A stretch of DNA of 8,040 bases from Gammaproteobacteria bacterium. GTDB taxonomy: Bacteria; Pseudomonadota; Gammaproteobacteria; Competibacterales; Competibacteraceae. The translations under genes were made by a program, and so were the position numbers. The stretch is from positions 1 through 8,040 of the forward strand of contig JAIFNF010000040.1 in NCBI GenBank assembly GCA_020047885.1. The letters are read 5' to 3'. Numbering within the stretch: position 1 is the first letter of the stretch; each line of letters starts with the position of its first letter. Under the pieces are notes generated by a model. It was not told the DNA's origin and did not search any database. It saw only the letters and a program-made list of their open reading frames with translations. This document shows positions 1-6,414 of the stretch, piece by piece.

Positions 1-257
1 TTTTCAAATTCTATAAATTCACCAGAGAAAATTCAATGTACTTAAATGTTACATTTCCGTGTTCGACTCCACAAGAGTCCTCGAAGAACCAAAAAGGCAT
101 GAGTTGGCGTGAAGCTGGAAGCCGAAGTTTAGGTATTCTAAGAGTGATCAATCTCAATCATCAATGGCAACGCTTCTGGTTCCCTGAGGAAGCGGCTAAC
201 GATTCGGAACAGCTACTGGTCGTAAATTCGTAAGCGATCACGGGAAAATTTACACGA
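1..257. other. AT-richer flank without a recognisable gene
   Basis: This stretch is visibly richer in A and T than the operon to the right. One short frame (36-233, +, 65 codons) is open, with a weak AGAGA-like sequence before its ATG, but its protein has no motif, membrane segment or family resemblance I recognise. The stop of that frame at 231-233 lies in the same frame as the fucose synthase remnant that follows. A 7-base inverted repeat (222-228 with 247-253) sits just before the point where fucose synthase similarity begins. The most economical reading is foreign or decayed DNA joined to a truncated gene. No transposase or phage gene is identifiable. Confidence 0.4.
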
Positions 258-1181
258 GGAAGTCTACTACTGGATCACCGTCCACTACCGCGAAGCCTAC
301 GGGACACCCGGCCCGATGTTGTGTTTCTGGCCGCGACCAAGGTCGGCGGCATTCACGCCAACAACGTCTATCGCGGCCAATTCATCTACGAAAACCTAAT
401 GGTGCAAGTCAACGTCCTCCATCAGGCGTATCTGGCCGGGGTGAAACGGCTGATCTTCCTTGGCAGCTCCTGCATCTATCCCCAGCTCGCGCCCCAGCCG
501 ATTCGGGAGGATTCCCTGCTCACCGGACCGCTGGAGCCAACCAAGCGCCCTACGCTATCGCCAAGATCGCCGGAGTGGAAATGTGCGACGCCTATAACCG
601 GCAATACGGCACGTCTTTCATCCCGGTCATGCCGACCAATCTCTACGGGATCGGCGATAACTTTGACCTGCAAAACTCCCATGATCCTGCCGGCGCTGAT
701 CCGCAAGTGCCACCTGGCCAAGCTGGCGCAAGCCAGCGACTGGGTCGGCATTGTCCGCGACGCCGCCCGCTTTGGCTCAATCCCCGCTGATCTCCAACAA
801 AGTTTGGGGATTCCCCCCCATCCGCCCACCGCGCCCTGCGTCCTGCTCTGGGGCACCGGTACCCCCCGGCGCGAATTCCTGCATGTCGATGACATGGCCG
901 CCGCCTGCGTCCACATCGGGCTGCACACCGACGCCGCTGCCTTGGTCAATATCGGGATTGGCGCGGACGTCACGATCCGCGAACTGGCCGAACAGATTGC
1001 GGGCATCGTCGGTTATACCGGCGAAATTACGTTCGACCCGACTCAATCCGACGGGACCCCGCAAAAACTGCTCGACGTTTCCCGCCTCGCCGACCTCGGC
1101 TGGCGGGCGCACATCGATTTGGCGACCGGACTCAAAACGACTTATGACTGGTATGTCATGGAGGGGCAAAACCGGTGCTGA
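258..1181 (+). pseudogene. fcl: GDP-L-fucose synthase, 5'-truncated and frameshifted
   Basis: GDP-L-fucose synthase (Fcl/WcaG, an extended short-chain dehydrogenase) epimerises and reduces GDP-4-keto-6-deoxymannose to GDP-L-fucose in the cytoplasm. Recognisable sequence starts at about 258-300 with [20 protein letters not shown] and [13 protein letters not shown]. The GSSCIYP motif with the catalytic Ser follows, and near the end come [16 protein letters not shown] and [14 protein letters not shown]. The first 45-50 residues, including the GxxGxxG nucleotide-binding loop, are absent, and no proper start codon or ribosome site is visible. One base appears to be lost at about 541-548, so EPTN is followed by YAIAKIAG (the YxxxK catalytic pair) in another frame. 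One base appears to be gained at about 678-681 (after FDLQNSH), which restores the first frame. Family recognition is secure. Whether the shifts are biological or sequencing errors is open, but the missing N-terminus makes an active enzyme unlikely. The gene overlaps the wecA-like frame on the other strand. Confidence 0.82.
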
Positions 1182-2285
1182 ATGCAACGGCTTTAGGAGT
1201 GGATCTTTGTCGGTAACGTGCATACTTCGCTGTCGTGCCCACAACTGATACGTCTTATAGTAGTACAGTAGGGATACCGCCAGGAAGGCGTAGAACTGAA
1301 AATAGTCGGGCACGTCGAGCCAGTAGGCGATGACGCCCACCGCACCGGTAAGCGCGGCGATGAACAACAGGATCAGGGTAACTTGTCCATCGGGTAGACC
1401 ATAACGTAGCAACAGATGATGTAGATGTTGGCGATCGGCGGCGAACGGGCTCTGCCCGGTACGGATGCGGCGAACCATAATAGTAATGGTGTCCAGCAGT
1501 GGCAGAGCGAGAATCCAGATGGCCGTCATGGGGGACATGATCGCTGCACGGTTTTCACTGTTTTGGGAAAGATCTACCATAAACCAGCCTAGGGCGAAGC
1601 CAATCATGGTGCTGCCGGCGTCGCCCATAAAAACGCAGGCGTACGTTCGCCAAGGGTGACGGAGGTTGAAACACAGAAATCCGGCGATGACCATCATCAG
1701 CGTTAACAGGATATGGCTCGCATGGGGATCGGGAACAGGAGCGGCCAGGTTCAGGGCGATCAGCCAACCCGCAGCGATGAGCGCCAGACCACCGGCCAGA
1801 CCATCAAGGCCATCGATCATATTGAACGCATTGATGACGCCAACGATGCTGAAGATAGTGAACAGAATGGCAGTCCAGCCCAGTTCGACAATGCCCAGAC
1901 CGAACAGATTACCCAGGTCTCTCAGGATGATCTCGCCCTGGAACGCCATCAACACCACCACGCCGACCTGGAAGAGCAAGCGGGTTACAGGTCGGCTGGA
2001 ATGGAGATCGTCGTAAACCCCGATAAGGGTGAGCAATACCATCCCGGTCAATAGCATCGTATAGGCATGGGGTTTTCCGGGTAATAGCAGCCAACTGAGA
2101 CAGAAGGCAATGCACATCGTGATACCGCCAGTGAGCGGCGCAGCGTGGCGATGATGCTTACGGTCACTGGGTCGATCCACCCACCCTAACTGCTGTGCTG
2201 GCTTAATGGATAGTGAGGTCAACAGGACGCTGAGCAGGAAAGCGCAAATTAATGTGTAGTAGTACGGTGTGAAACGTAGTTCCAT
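777..2285 (-). CDS. wecA: WecA/TagO-family undecaprenyl-phosphate sugar-1-phosphate transferase with aberrant C-terminal extension
   Basis: Members of this integral inner-membrane family (with MraY) transfer a HexNAc-1-phosphate, usually GlcNAc-1-P from UDP-GlcNAc, to undecaprenyl phosphate, starting O-antigen, ECA or teichoic acid chains. Many hydrophobic segments are present from about residue 9 to 345. Family motifs are clear: [18 protein letters not shown] (37-54), GVYDD with D92-D93, [13 protein letters not shown] (154-166), GDAGS (221-225) and RQHLHH (285-290). I prefer the ATG at 2285 because the protein then begins directly before the first membrane segment; a TTG at 2339 would add 18 residues without a better ribosome site. 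The natural protein should end near residue 367, the length of E. coli WecA. Here no stop occurs, and the frame continues about 135 codons antisense to fcl, ending at 777-779 in sequence that resembles no WecA tail. The catalytic core looks intact. The sugar specificity cannot be read from the sequence. Confidence 0.85.
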   Translation of the reverse strand: MELRFTPYYYTLICAFLLSVLLTSLSIKPAQQLGWVDRPSDRKHHRHAAPLTGGITMCIAFCLSWLLLPGKPHAYTMLLTGMVLLTLIGVYDDLHSSRPVTRLLFQVGVVVLMAFQGEIILRDLGNLFGLGIVELGWTAILFTIFSIVGVINAFNMIDGLDGLAGGLALIAAGWLIALNLAAPVPDPHASHILLTLMMVIAGFLCFNLRHPWRTYACVFMGDAGSTMIGFALGWFMVDLSQNSENRAAIMSPMTAIWILALPLLDTITIMVRRIRTGQSPFAADRQHLHHLLLRYGLPDGQVTLILLFIAALTGAVGVIAYWLDVPDYFQFYAFLAVSLLYYYKTYQLWARQRSMHVTDKDPLLKPLHSAPVLPLHDIPVISRFESGRQIDVRPPAEVGEAGNVEQFLRGPVGLSRVERNFAGITDDARNLFGQFADRDVRANPDIDQGSGVGVQPDVDAGGGHVIDMQEFAPGGTGAPEQDAGRGGRMGGNPQTLLEISGD

Positions 2286-2455
2286 AAAAATAAAATTATC
2301 TTTTTGAATTATTGATAAAAATATGTTTCTCTTAGCCAAAATGTAGTAACACAGGCCGCCGCGAATGGCTTATTGAAATCATTTGGGGTTTGGATCGAAT
2401 TTTCTTCATCGTGATAAGAGGACTATCATAATTGAAAATCGCTTGAGGAACGCGG
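2286..2455. promoter_or_regulatory. Divergent intergenic region with candidate promoters
   Basis: This AT-rich gap separates the leftward wecA-like gene from the rightward operon and is the only non-coding spacer of useful size, so promoters for both are expected here. For the operon, CATAAT at 2427-2432 matches a sigma-70 -10 box at 5 of 6 positions, but its -35 is poor (TCTTCA, 2403-2408, 18-base spacer). A second weak candidate is TTGAAA (2373-2378) with TCGAAT (2395-2400). For wecA, the reverse-strand TTGGCT (2334-2339) followed 16 bases later by TATCAA is a weak candidate. The assignments are by eye only. No operator or riboswitch fold is evident. Confidence 0.35.
2445..2450 (+). promoter_or_regulatory. 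Ribosome binding site of the GT4 gene
   Basis: GAGGAA lies five bases before the ATG at 2456. It fixes the start of the first operon gene and fits the protein, whose conserved region begins soon after a short polar, Asn-rich leader. Confidence 0.65.
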
Positions 2456-3730
2456 ATGGACGATAACAACAATAACGCAGTGCAGCCAGCGCCCCAGTCG
2501 CTGATTCGCCTAGCCTATCTGGTCAGCCGCTATCCAGCGGTCTCCCATACCTTCATTCTGCGTGAAGTGCTGCGGTTGCGGGAAATGGGTCTGGCTATCA
2601 CGGTAGCTTCCATCAATCCCCCGGATCAACCGTTGGAGCGTCTGACTGCCGCGGAACAGGCCGAGGCCGCACAGACTTACTACGTTAAGCGGCACGGATT
2701 GCGGGGGGCGCTGATCGCCAGCCTGGTCGCGCTGGTGAAGCAACCGACCGGCTTCTTTCGCGGTCTGGGCTTGGCGCTCAGGCTGGGTGGTACCGATTTG
2801 AAGAAGCTGGTTTATGGACTGTTCTACTTCATCGAGGCGTTGATGATCGGGCGCTGGATGGCGCGGCAGGGCTTGACGCATCTACATGTGCATTTCGCAA
2901 CGCCCGCGGCGACCGTCGCGTTAATCGCCAGCCGGATTTTCCCCATCACCTTCTCCATGACCGTGCATGGGCCGGATGAATTTTACGATGCGCCCGGTTA
3001 TGACCTACCCGAGAAGATCGCGGGCGCACGCTTCATCTGTTGCATCGGCCAGTATGCCCGCAGCCAGTTGATGAAATTATCGCCGCCGGATCACTGGGAT
3101 CGGTTGGAAATTACCCCACTGGGCGTCGATCCCGACCAGTTTACGCCGCGGCTATTCCGGCCTCATCCTCAGCCGTTCGAGATTCTCTGTGTGGGGCGCC
3201 TGACCCCAGCCAAGGGTCAGGCGATTCTGCTGGCCGCCCTTGCGCAACTGGTGCGAGACGGTCGTGAGGTGCGTCTGCGGCTGGTCGGCGAGGGGCCTGA
3301 CCGGGCGATGCTGGAGCAGGAAGCGGCGGGACAGGGGCTGAATGAGCGGGTGGTTTTTGAAGGTGCGGTCAATCAGGATCGTATCCGCGAGTTGTATGCG
3401 GCGGCGGATGTCTTCGCCCTGGCCAGCTTCGCTGAGGGCATTCCGGTGGTGTTGATGGAAGCCATGGCGATGACCATTCCCTGCGTGACGACCTTTATCA
3501 CCGGTATTCCCGAACTGATCCGCGACGGGCAGGACGGGTTACTCGTTGCGCCTTCCGATGTGGCGGGACTGGCGGCGGCGATGGCGTGCTTAATGGACGA
3601 TAGCGAGTTACGCCAACGGTTGGGGGAAGCGGGGCGGGTTCGGGTGCGTGAGAAATATGATTTGCACCGCAATATCGAACGGCTGGCGACGGTCTTTCAG
3701 CAGCGGTTAGGGGCGGACGGTCATGGCTGA
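2456..3730 (+). CDS. Glycosyltransferase family 4 (GT-B fold)
   Basis: Retaining GT4 enzymes transfer a sugar from a nucleotide sugar to a growing lipid-linked oligosaccharide at the cytoplasmic face of the inner membrane. The 424-residue protein has a short polar leader (1-15). Its acceptor-side N-domain opens with RLAYLVSRYPAVSHTFILRE (18-37), typical of WcaL/EpsD/AmsK-like exopolysaccharide GT4 enzymes. The C-terminal GT4 domain spans about 242-405. In it, CVGRLTPAKG carries R248 and K253 (phosphate contacts), LVGEGPD is at 277-283, and the hallmark E-x7-E motif is E327/E335 within AEGIPVVLMEAM. The length is normal and no break is seen. It is the first gene of the operon and its stop overlaps the next start by eight bases, which implies translational coupling. 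Donor and acceptor sugars cannot be deduced. Family assignment is firm; the WcaL/EpsD-like label is inference. Confidence 0.9.
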   Translation: MDDNNNNAVQPAPQSLIRLAYLVSRYPAVSHTFILREVLRLREMGLAITVASINPPDQPLERLTAAEQAEAAQTYYVKRHGLRGALIASLVALVKQPTGFFRGLGLALRLGGTDLKKLVYGLFYFIEALMIGRWMARQGLTHLHVHFATPAATVALIASRIFPITFSMTVHGPDEFYDAPGYDLPEKIAGARFICCIGQYARSQLMKLSPPDHWDRLEITPLGVDPDQFTPRLFRPHPQPFEILCVGRLTPAKGQAILLAALAQLVRDGREVRLRLVGEGPDRAMLEQEAAGQGLNERVVFEGAVNQDRIRELYAAADVFALASFAEGIPVVLMEAMAMTIPCVTTFITGIPELIRDGQDGLLVAPSDVAGLAAAMACLMDDSELRQRLGEAGRVRVREKYDLHRNIERLATVFQQRLGADGHG

Positions 3731-4961
3731 ATTCTGGGCGGTGCTGGGACTCTTGGTGGCGCTGGCTAGCGTGCCGGGGACGATTGAACTGTTGCTGCTG
3801 ACGGTGGGGGGCGTATTTTTGCCGATGCTGCGGAACGTGGGAGATTCTCCCGCTCCCCGCTCCCCGCTTCCCGACAGCGAGGGAAGCCTACGTCTTGCCG
3901 TGGTCGTCCCGGCGCATAACGAAGCGGAGGGCATTGCCGCCTGCATCCAGAGCCTGCAAGCCTGCGCCGGTTTTCATCCGCGGTCAGAAGCTGGCGAAAC
4001 CGGCGTCGCTATCGTGGTGGTCGCTGACAATTGCGACGACAACACTACCGCCGAGCGGGCGGAACAAGCGGGCGCACGGGTATTGGTGCGTCATGATCTG
4101 GAAAAACGCGGCAAAGGCTATGCGCTGGACTTTGCCTTCCAACAACTGCTGGCCGAGCCTTTCGACGCCTTCATGGTGGTCGATGCGGACACTCGCGTCG
4201 AACCGAATCTGCTCATCGAAGCGCAGCGGCAATTCCAGGCCGGTGCCGATGCAGTGCAGTGTCGCTATTGCGTCGATAATCCCGGTGATTCCATTCGCAC
4301 CCGGTTGATGAATGTGGCCTTGTGGGCATTTAACGTGCTGCGTCTGCGGGGCCGGGAATATTGGGGATTGTCGGTAGGTCTGTTGGGTAACGGTTTCGGT
4401 CTGAGCCGAGCCACCCTCGAAGCCGTGCCGTGGGATGCGGCGTCGGTCGCTGAAGATCTGGAATATCACATCCGCCTGGTGCAGAACGGGCGGCGCGTCC
4501 GGTTTCTCGATCAAACGACGGTTTGGTCGGCAATGCCGAGTGGGGGACGGGCGGCTAGTGGTCAACGCGCACGATGGGAAGGCGGGCGGTTCCGCATGAT
4601 CCGGGAACAAACGCCGGTGTTGTTGCGTGGTCTGTTCGCCGGGCGCTGGCGGGAAGTGGAACCGTTGCTGGAACTGTGGCTGTTGCCACTGGCCTTTCAT
4701 GTCCTGCTGCTCCTGCTCGCCCTGTTGCCCCCCTTCGCGCCCAGTCGGATTTACGCCCTGAGTGGTCTGGTGCTGGTCGGTCTACATGTCCTGGCGGCGA
4801 TTCGGGTGGGCGGCGGTAGTTGGCGTGATCTGGGCGCGGTGGCCGCTGCGCCGTTCTATATTCTCTGGAAATTGACCTTGTTCAAAGCCCTGTGGCGCGG
4901 CGCCCGCAAGGATGCCGCCTGGGTTCGCACGGATCGGGAGCCTCCTCGCCATGACCATTGA
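3723..4961 (+). CDS. Membrane-anchored family 2 glycosyltransferase (QxxRW type)
   Basis: This 412-residue inverting, GT-A-fold glycosyltransferase resembles the processive cellulose/hyaluronan synthase branch of GT2. A hydrophobic segment at about 3-35 is followed by a low-complexity linker rich in Pro and Ser (38-55). The catalytic domain then begins with LRLAVVVPAHNEAEG (56-70). Visible motifs are ADNCDD (D102), VVDADT (DxD, D154/D156), the acid pair AEDLE (E244/D245) and QRARW (281-285). The C-terminus has about three hydrophobic segments (315-338, 343-362, 371-390), placing it in the inner membrane. The QxxRW motif and the membrane segments suggest a synthase-like or repeat-adding enzyme, but it is shorter than BcsA and has no PilZ domain. 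It overlaps the upstream GT4 by eight bases and the next GT2 by eleven. The linker DNA contains a heptamer repeat. Product and substrate are unknown. Confidence 0.87.
   Translation: MAEFWAVLGLLVALASVPGTIELLLLTVGGVFLPMLRNVGDSPAPRSPLPDSEGSLRLAVVVPAHNEAEGIAACIQSLQACAGFHPRSEAGETGVAIVVVADNCDDNTTAERAEQAGARVLVRHDLEKRGKGYALDFAFQQLLAEPFDAFMVVDADTRVEPNLLIEAQRQFQAGADAVQCRYCVDNPGDSIRTRLMNVALWAFNVLRLRGREYWGLSVGLLGNGFGLSRATLEAVPWDAASVAEDLEYHIRLVQNGRRVRFLDQTTVWSAMPSGGRAASGQRARWEGGRFRMIREQTPVLLRGLFAGRWREVEPLLELWLLPLAFHVLLLLLALLPPFAPSRIYALSGLVLVGLHVLAAIRVGGGSWRDLGAVAAAPFYILWKLTLFKALWRGARKDAAWVRTDREPPRHDH
3851..3871 (+). repeat. Three-copy 7-base tandem repeat inside the GT2 gene
   Basis: The unit CGCTCCC occurs twice exactly (3851-3857, 3858-3864), then once with one mismatch (CGCTTCC, 3865-3871). 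It lies in the Pro/Ser-rich linker between the first membrane segment and the catalytic domain. Directly before it, GGGAGA and TCTCCC form a small near-palindrome. Seven is not a multiple of three, so gain or loss of a unit would shift the frame. The low copy number makes frequent slippage doubtful. Confidence 0.6.
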
Positions 4962-5943
4962 ATCACTCGATGTTTCCGTCGTCATTGTTTCGTTCAACAC
5001 CCGTGATTTATTGCGGGAATGTCTGTTGACGCTTGCTGCTGAGGCGGGCGGGGTGAGCTACGAGGCGATTGTGGTGGACAATGCGTCGCGTGAGGGTTCG
5101 GCGGATATGGTCGCCGCTGAATTTCCCGAGGCGCGGCTGATTCGCAGTCCGGTCAACTTGGGGTTTGCCGCCGCCAATAACCGCGGATTCGCGATCGCTC
5201 GGGGTCGCTATATCGTCCTGCTGAATTCCGATGCTTTTCTGAAACCGGGCGCTTTACCGCAGGCCGTGGCTTACATGGACGCGAATCCCCGGATCGGGTT
5301 GGGTGGGGCGCGTCTGATCGGACGAGATGGCAGTTGGCAACCTTCGGCGCGGTTGTTTCCTTCACCGCTGAATGACGCCTTGACCCTGACCGGATTGTCA
5401 GCACGGTTCCCCAAACACCACTTTTTCGGGCGCATTGATCGCACCTGGGCAGACCCGGACGAACCGGCGGCCGTTGACTGGGTTCCCGGCGCGTTTTCAA
5501 TCATCCGCCGCACGGTGCTGGAGCAGGTGGGCTATTTTGATGAGGCGTTTTTCCTGTATTACGAGGAAGTGGATTTATGCCGGCGCATCAAGGCCGCGGG
5601 TTACACGATTCAGTATTGGCCGGATGTGGTGGTTGTGCATCTGGGCGGGGAATCGTCGAAAACGCTGGAGCATCTGAGTCTGTCGTCTTCCGGGGCGCAG
5701 TTGACGCTGTGGCGATTGCGCAGTGAAGCACTTTATTATCGCAAGCAGCATGGCCGGCTGACCGCCTGGCTGGCGATGCAGATCGAGAAACGCTGGCACC
5801 AGGTACGGGCCTGGAAGAATGCGCGAAAGGATGATGCCGAGAGCCGCGCTAAGGTGGAGGAGTCGCGGGCGATTGTGACGCTGATTGATCAGGCATGGCG
5901 GGAAACCGGGGGCGGGCGGGTGTCGCCGCCGCGGCCATGGTAA
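4951..5943 (+). CDS. Family 2 glycosyltransferase, WbbL/rhamnosyltransferase-like
   Basis: This 330-residue soluble GT-A enzyme most likely adds one sugar to a lipid-linked oligosaccharide at the cytoplasmic membrane face. The domain starts with VSVVIVSFNTRDLL (8-21). It continues with IVVDNAS (D43), the nucleotide-sugar loop PVNLGFAAANNRG (67-79), LLNSDAF (N92, D94), VDWVPGAFSIIRR (175-187) and the acidic FLYYEEVDLCRRI (E205, E206, D208). This pattern is typical of WbbL-like GT2 proteins, several of which are rhamnosyltransferases; rhamnose as donor is only a guess. The C-terminus (about 260-325) is basic and helical in character. I chose the ATG at 4951, not 4912, because the conserved beta strand begins eight residues later and GGGAG (4936-4940) precedes it; it then overlaps the upstream gene by 11 bases. 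The end overlaps the next start by seven bases. Confidence 0.88.
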   Translation: MTIESLDVSVVIVSFNTRDLLRECLLTLAAEAGGVSYEAIVVDNASREGSADMVAAEFPEARLIRSPVNLGFAAANNRGFAIARGRYIVLLNSDAFLKPGALPQAVAYMDANPRIGLGGARLIGRDGSWQPSARLFPSPLNDALTLTGLSARFPKHHFFGRIDRTWADPDEPAAVDWVPGAFSIIRRTVLEQVGYFDEAFFLYYEEVDLCRRIKAAGYTIQYWPDVVVVHLGGESSKTLEHLSLSSSGAQLTLWRLRSEALYYRKQHGRLTAWLAMQIEKRWHQVRAWKNARKDDAESRAKVEESRAIVTLIDQAWRETGGGRVSPPRPW

Positions 5944-6293
5944 CTGTAACTGTGAGGACGGTTGCCACTCTGCGGGCACTGGATCTGATGCTGGCGCTGC
6001 TGTTACTGACATTACTCGCGCCGCTGTGGCTGTTGCGCGCCTTGTTAGCGCTCATCGGCGCTTCACGGGTGTTCGACCGGATTGAGGTGGTGGGGCGTCA
6101 CCATCGACCATTTACCCTGTGGGTCTTTGCCGGACCGTTGCCGGGTCGCGATCTGGCCGCGTTGTTCAATATTCTGCGCGGCGATCTGGCGTTTGCCGGG
6201 CCGCGGCCATTGACTCCAGCGGAAGCAGCGCAGGTTCCTGCTGAGGCGGAAATCGCCTTATCAATTACAGTGTCGAATCGGTATCGCGCATGA
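5937..6293 (+). CDS. Compact sugar-transferase-like (Bac_transf) domain, frameshifted, no DE dyad
   Basis: This 118-codon frame resembles the polyprenyl-phosphate hexose-1-phosphate transferase family. It has a membrane helix, LRALDLMLALLLLTLLAPLW (12-31), then VVGRHHRPFTLWVF (51-64) and LFNILRGDLAFAGPRPLTP (76-94). Compared with the intact relative at 7251-8000, about 40 residues between FTLW and LFN are missing, so the KFRSM loop is replaced by VFAGPLPG. The catalytic Asp-Glu of DELPQL aligns with Arg-Asp (RDLAAL, 71-76), so transferase activity is unlikely. The frame stops at 6293. The expected C-terminal part (SPYQLQCRIGIAHD and on) continues in another frame from about 6253, and the usual xRPGL stretch seems absent, suggesting a deletion of roughly 30 bases not divisible by three. 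The ATG at 5937 overlaps the upstream stop by seven bases; an earlier ATG at 5895 is possible. It may be a relic or a regulatory or scaffold domain. Confidence 0.62.
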   Translation: MVTVTVRTVATLRALDLMLALLLLTLLAPLWLLRALLALIGASRVFDRIEVVGRHHRPFTLWVFAGPLPGRDLAALFNILRGDLAFAGPRPLTPAEAAQVPAEAEIALSITVSNRYRA

Positions 6294-6414
6294 CCCGGAA
6301 TTCAAGATTGATCTGGATTTTATCAAACGCTTGAGTGTGCGCGGCAGTTTGGGGTTGATCGTCCGTTCCCTGATTGCCGCGCTGCTGGGTGGGAGTGAGC
6401 GCCCTATACCGCCG
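6253..6414 (+). other. Detached C-terminal part of the sugar-transferase-like domain, in frame with WecG/TagA
   Basis: Read in the frame of the following gene, this stretch gives SPYQLQCRIGIAHDPEFKID and then DFIKRLSVRGSLGLIVRSLI. That is the usual end of a Bac_transf domain: a short loop, an acidic helix, then an amphipathic helix that contacts the membrane. No stop separates it from the WecG/TagA domain, and the frame is open back to 6214. A TTG at 6331 has no convincing ribosome site. With the frameshift near 6250 repaired, 5937-7251 would be a single two-domain protein of about 440 residues. Confidence 0.6.

Noticed and set aside
36..233. Short + strand frame of 65 codons
   Set aside because: It has no recognisable motif, only a weak ribosome site, and lies in AT-rich, probably rearranged DNA. 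I do not call it a gene.
2286..2339. TTG start adding 18 residues to the WecA-like protein
   Set aside because: The extension is AT-rich and not membrane-like, no ribosome site precedes it, and family proteins start close to the first membrane helix, as from the ATG at 2285.
3984..4700. Long minus-strand frame of 238 codons opposite the GT2 gene
   Set aside because: It is antisense to clear catalytic motifs, and its product is a Pro/Gln/Arg-rich string without family features, typical of a shadow frame in GC-rich coding DNA.
4912..4950. Earlier ATG for the WbbL-like GT2
   Set aside because: It would overlap the upstream gene by 50 bases and add residues before the conserved first strand. 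The ATG at 4951 has a ribosome-site-like GGGAG and fits the small overlaps of its neighbours.
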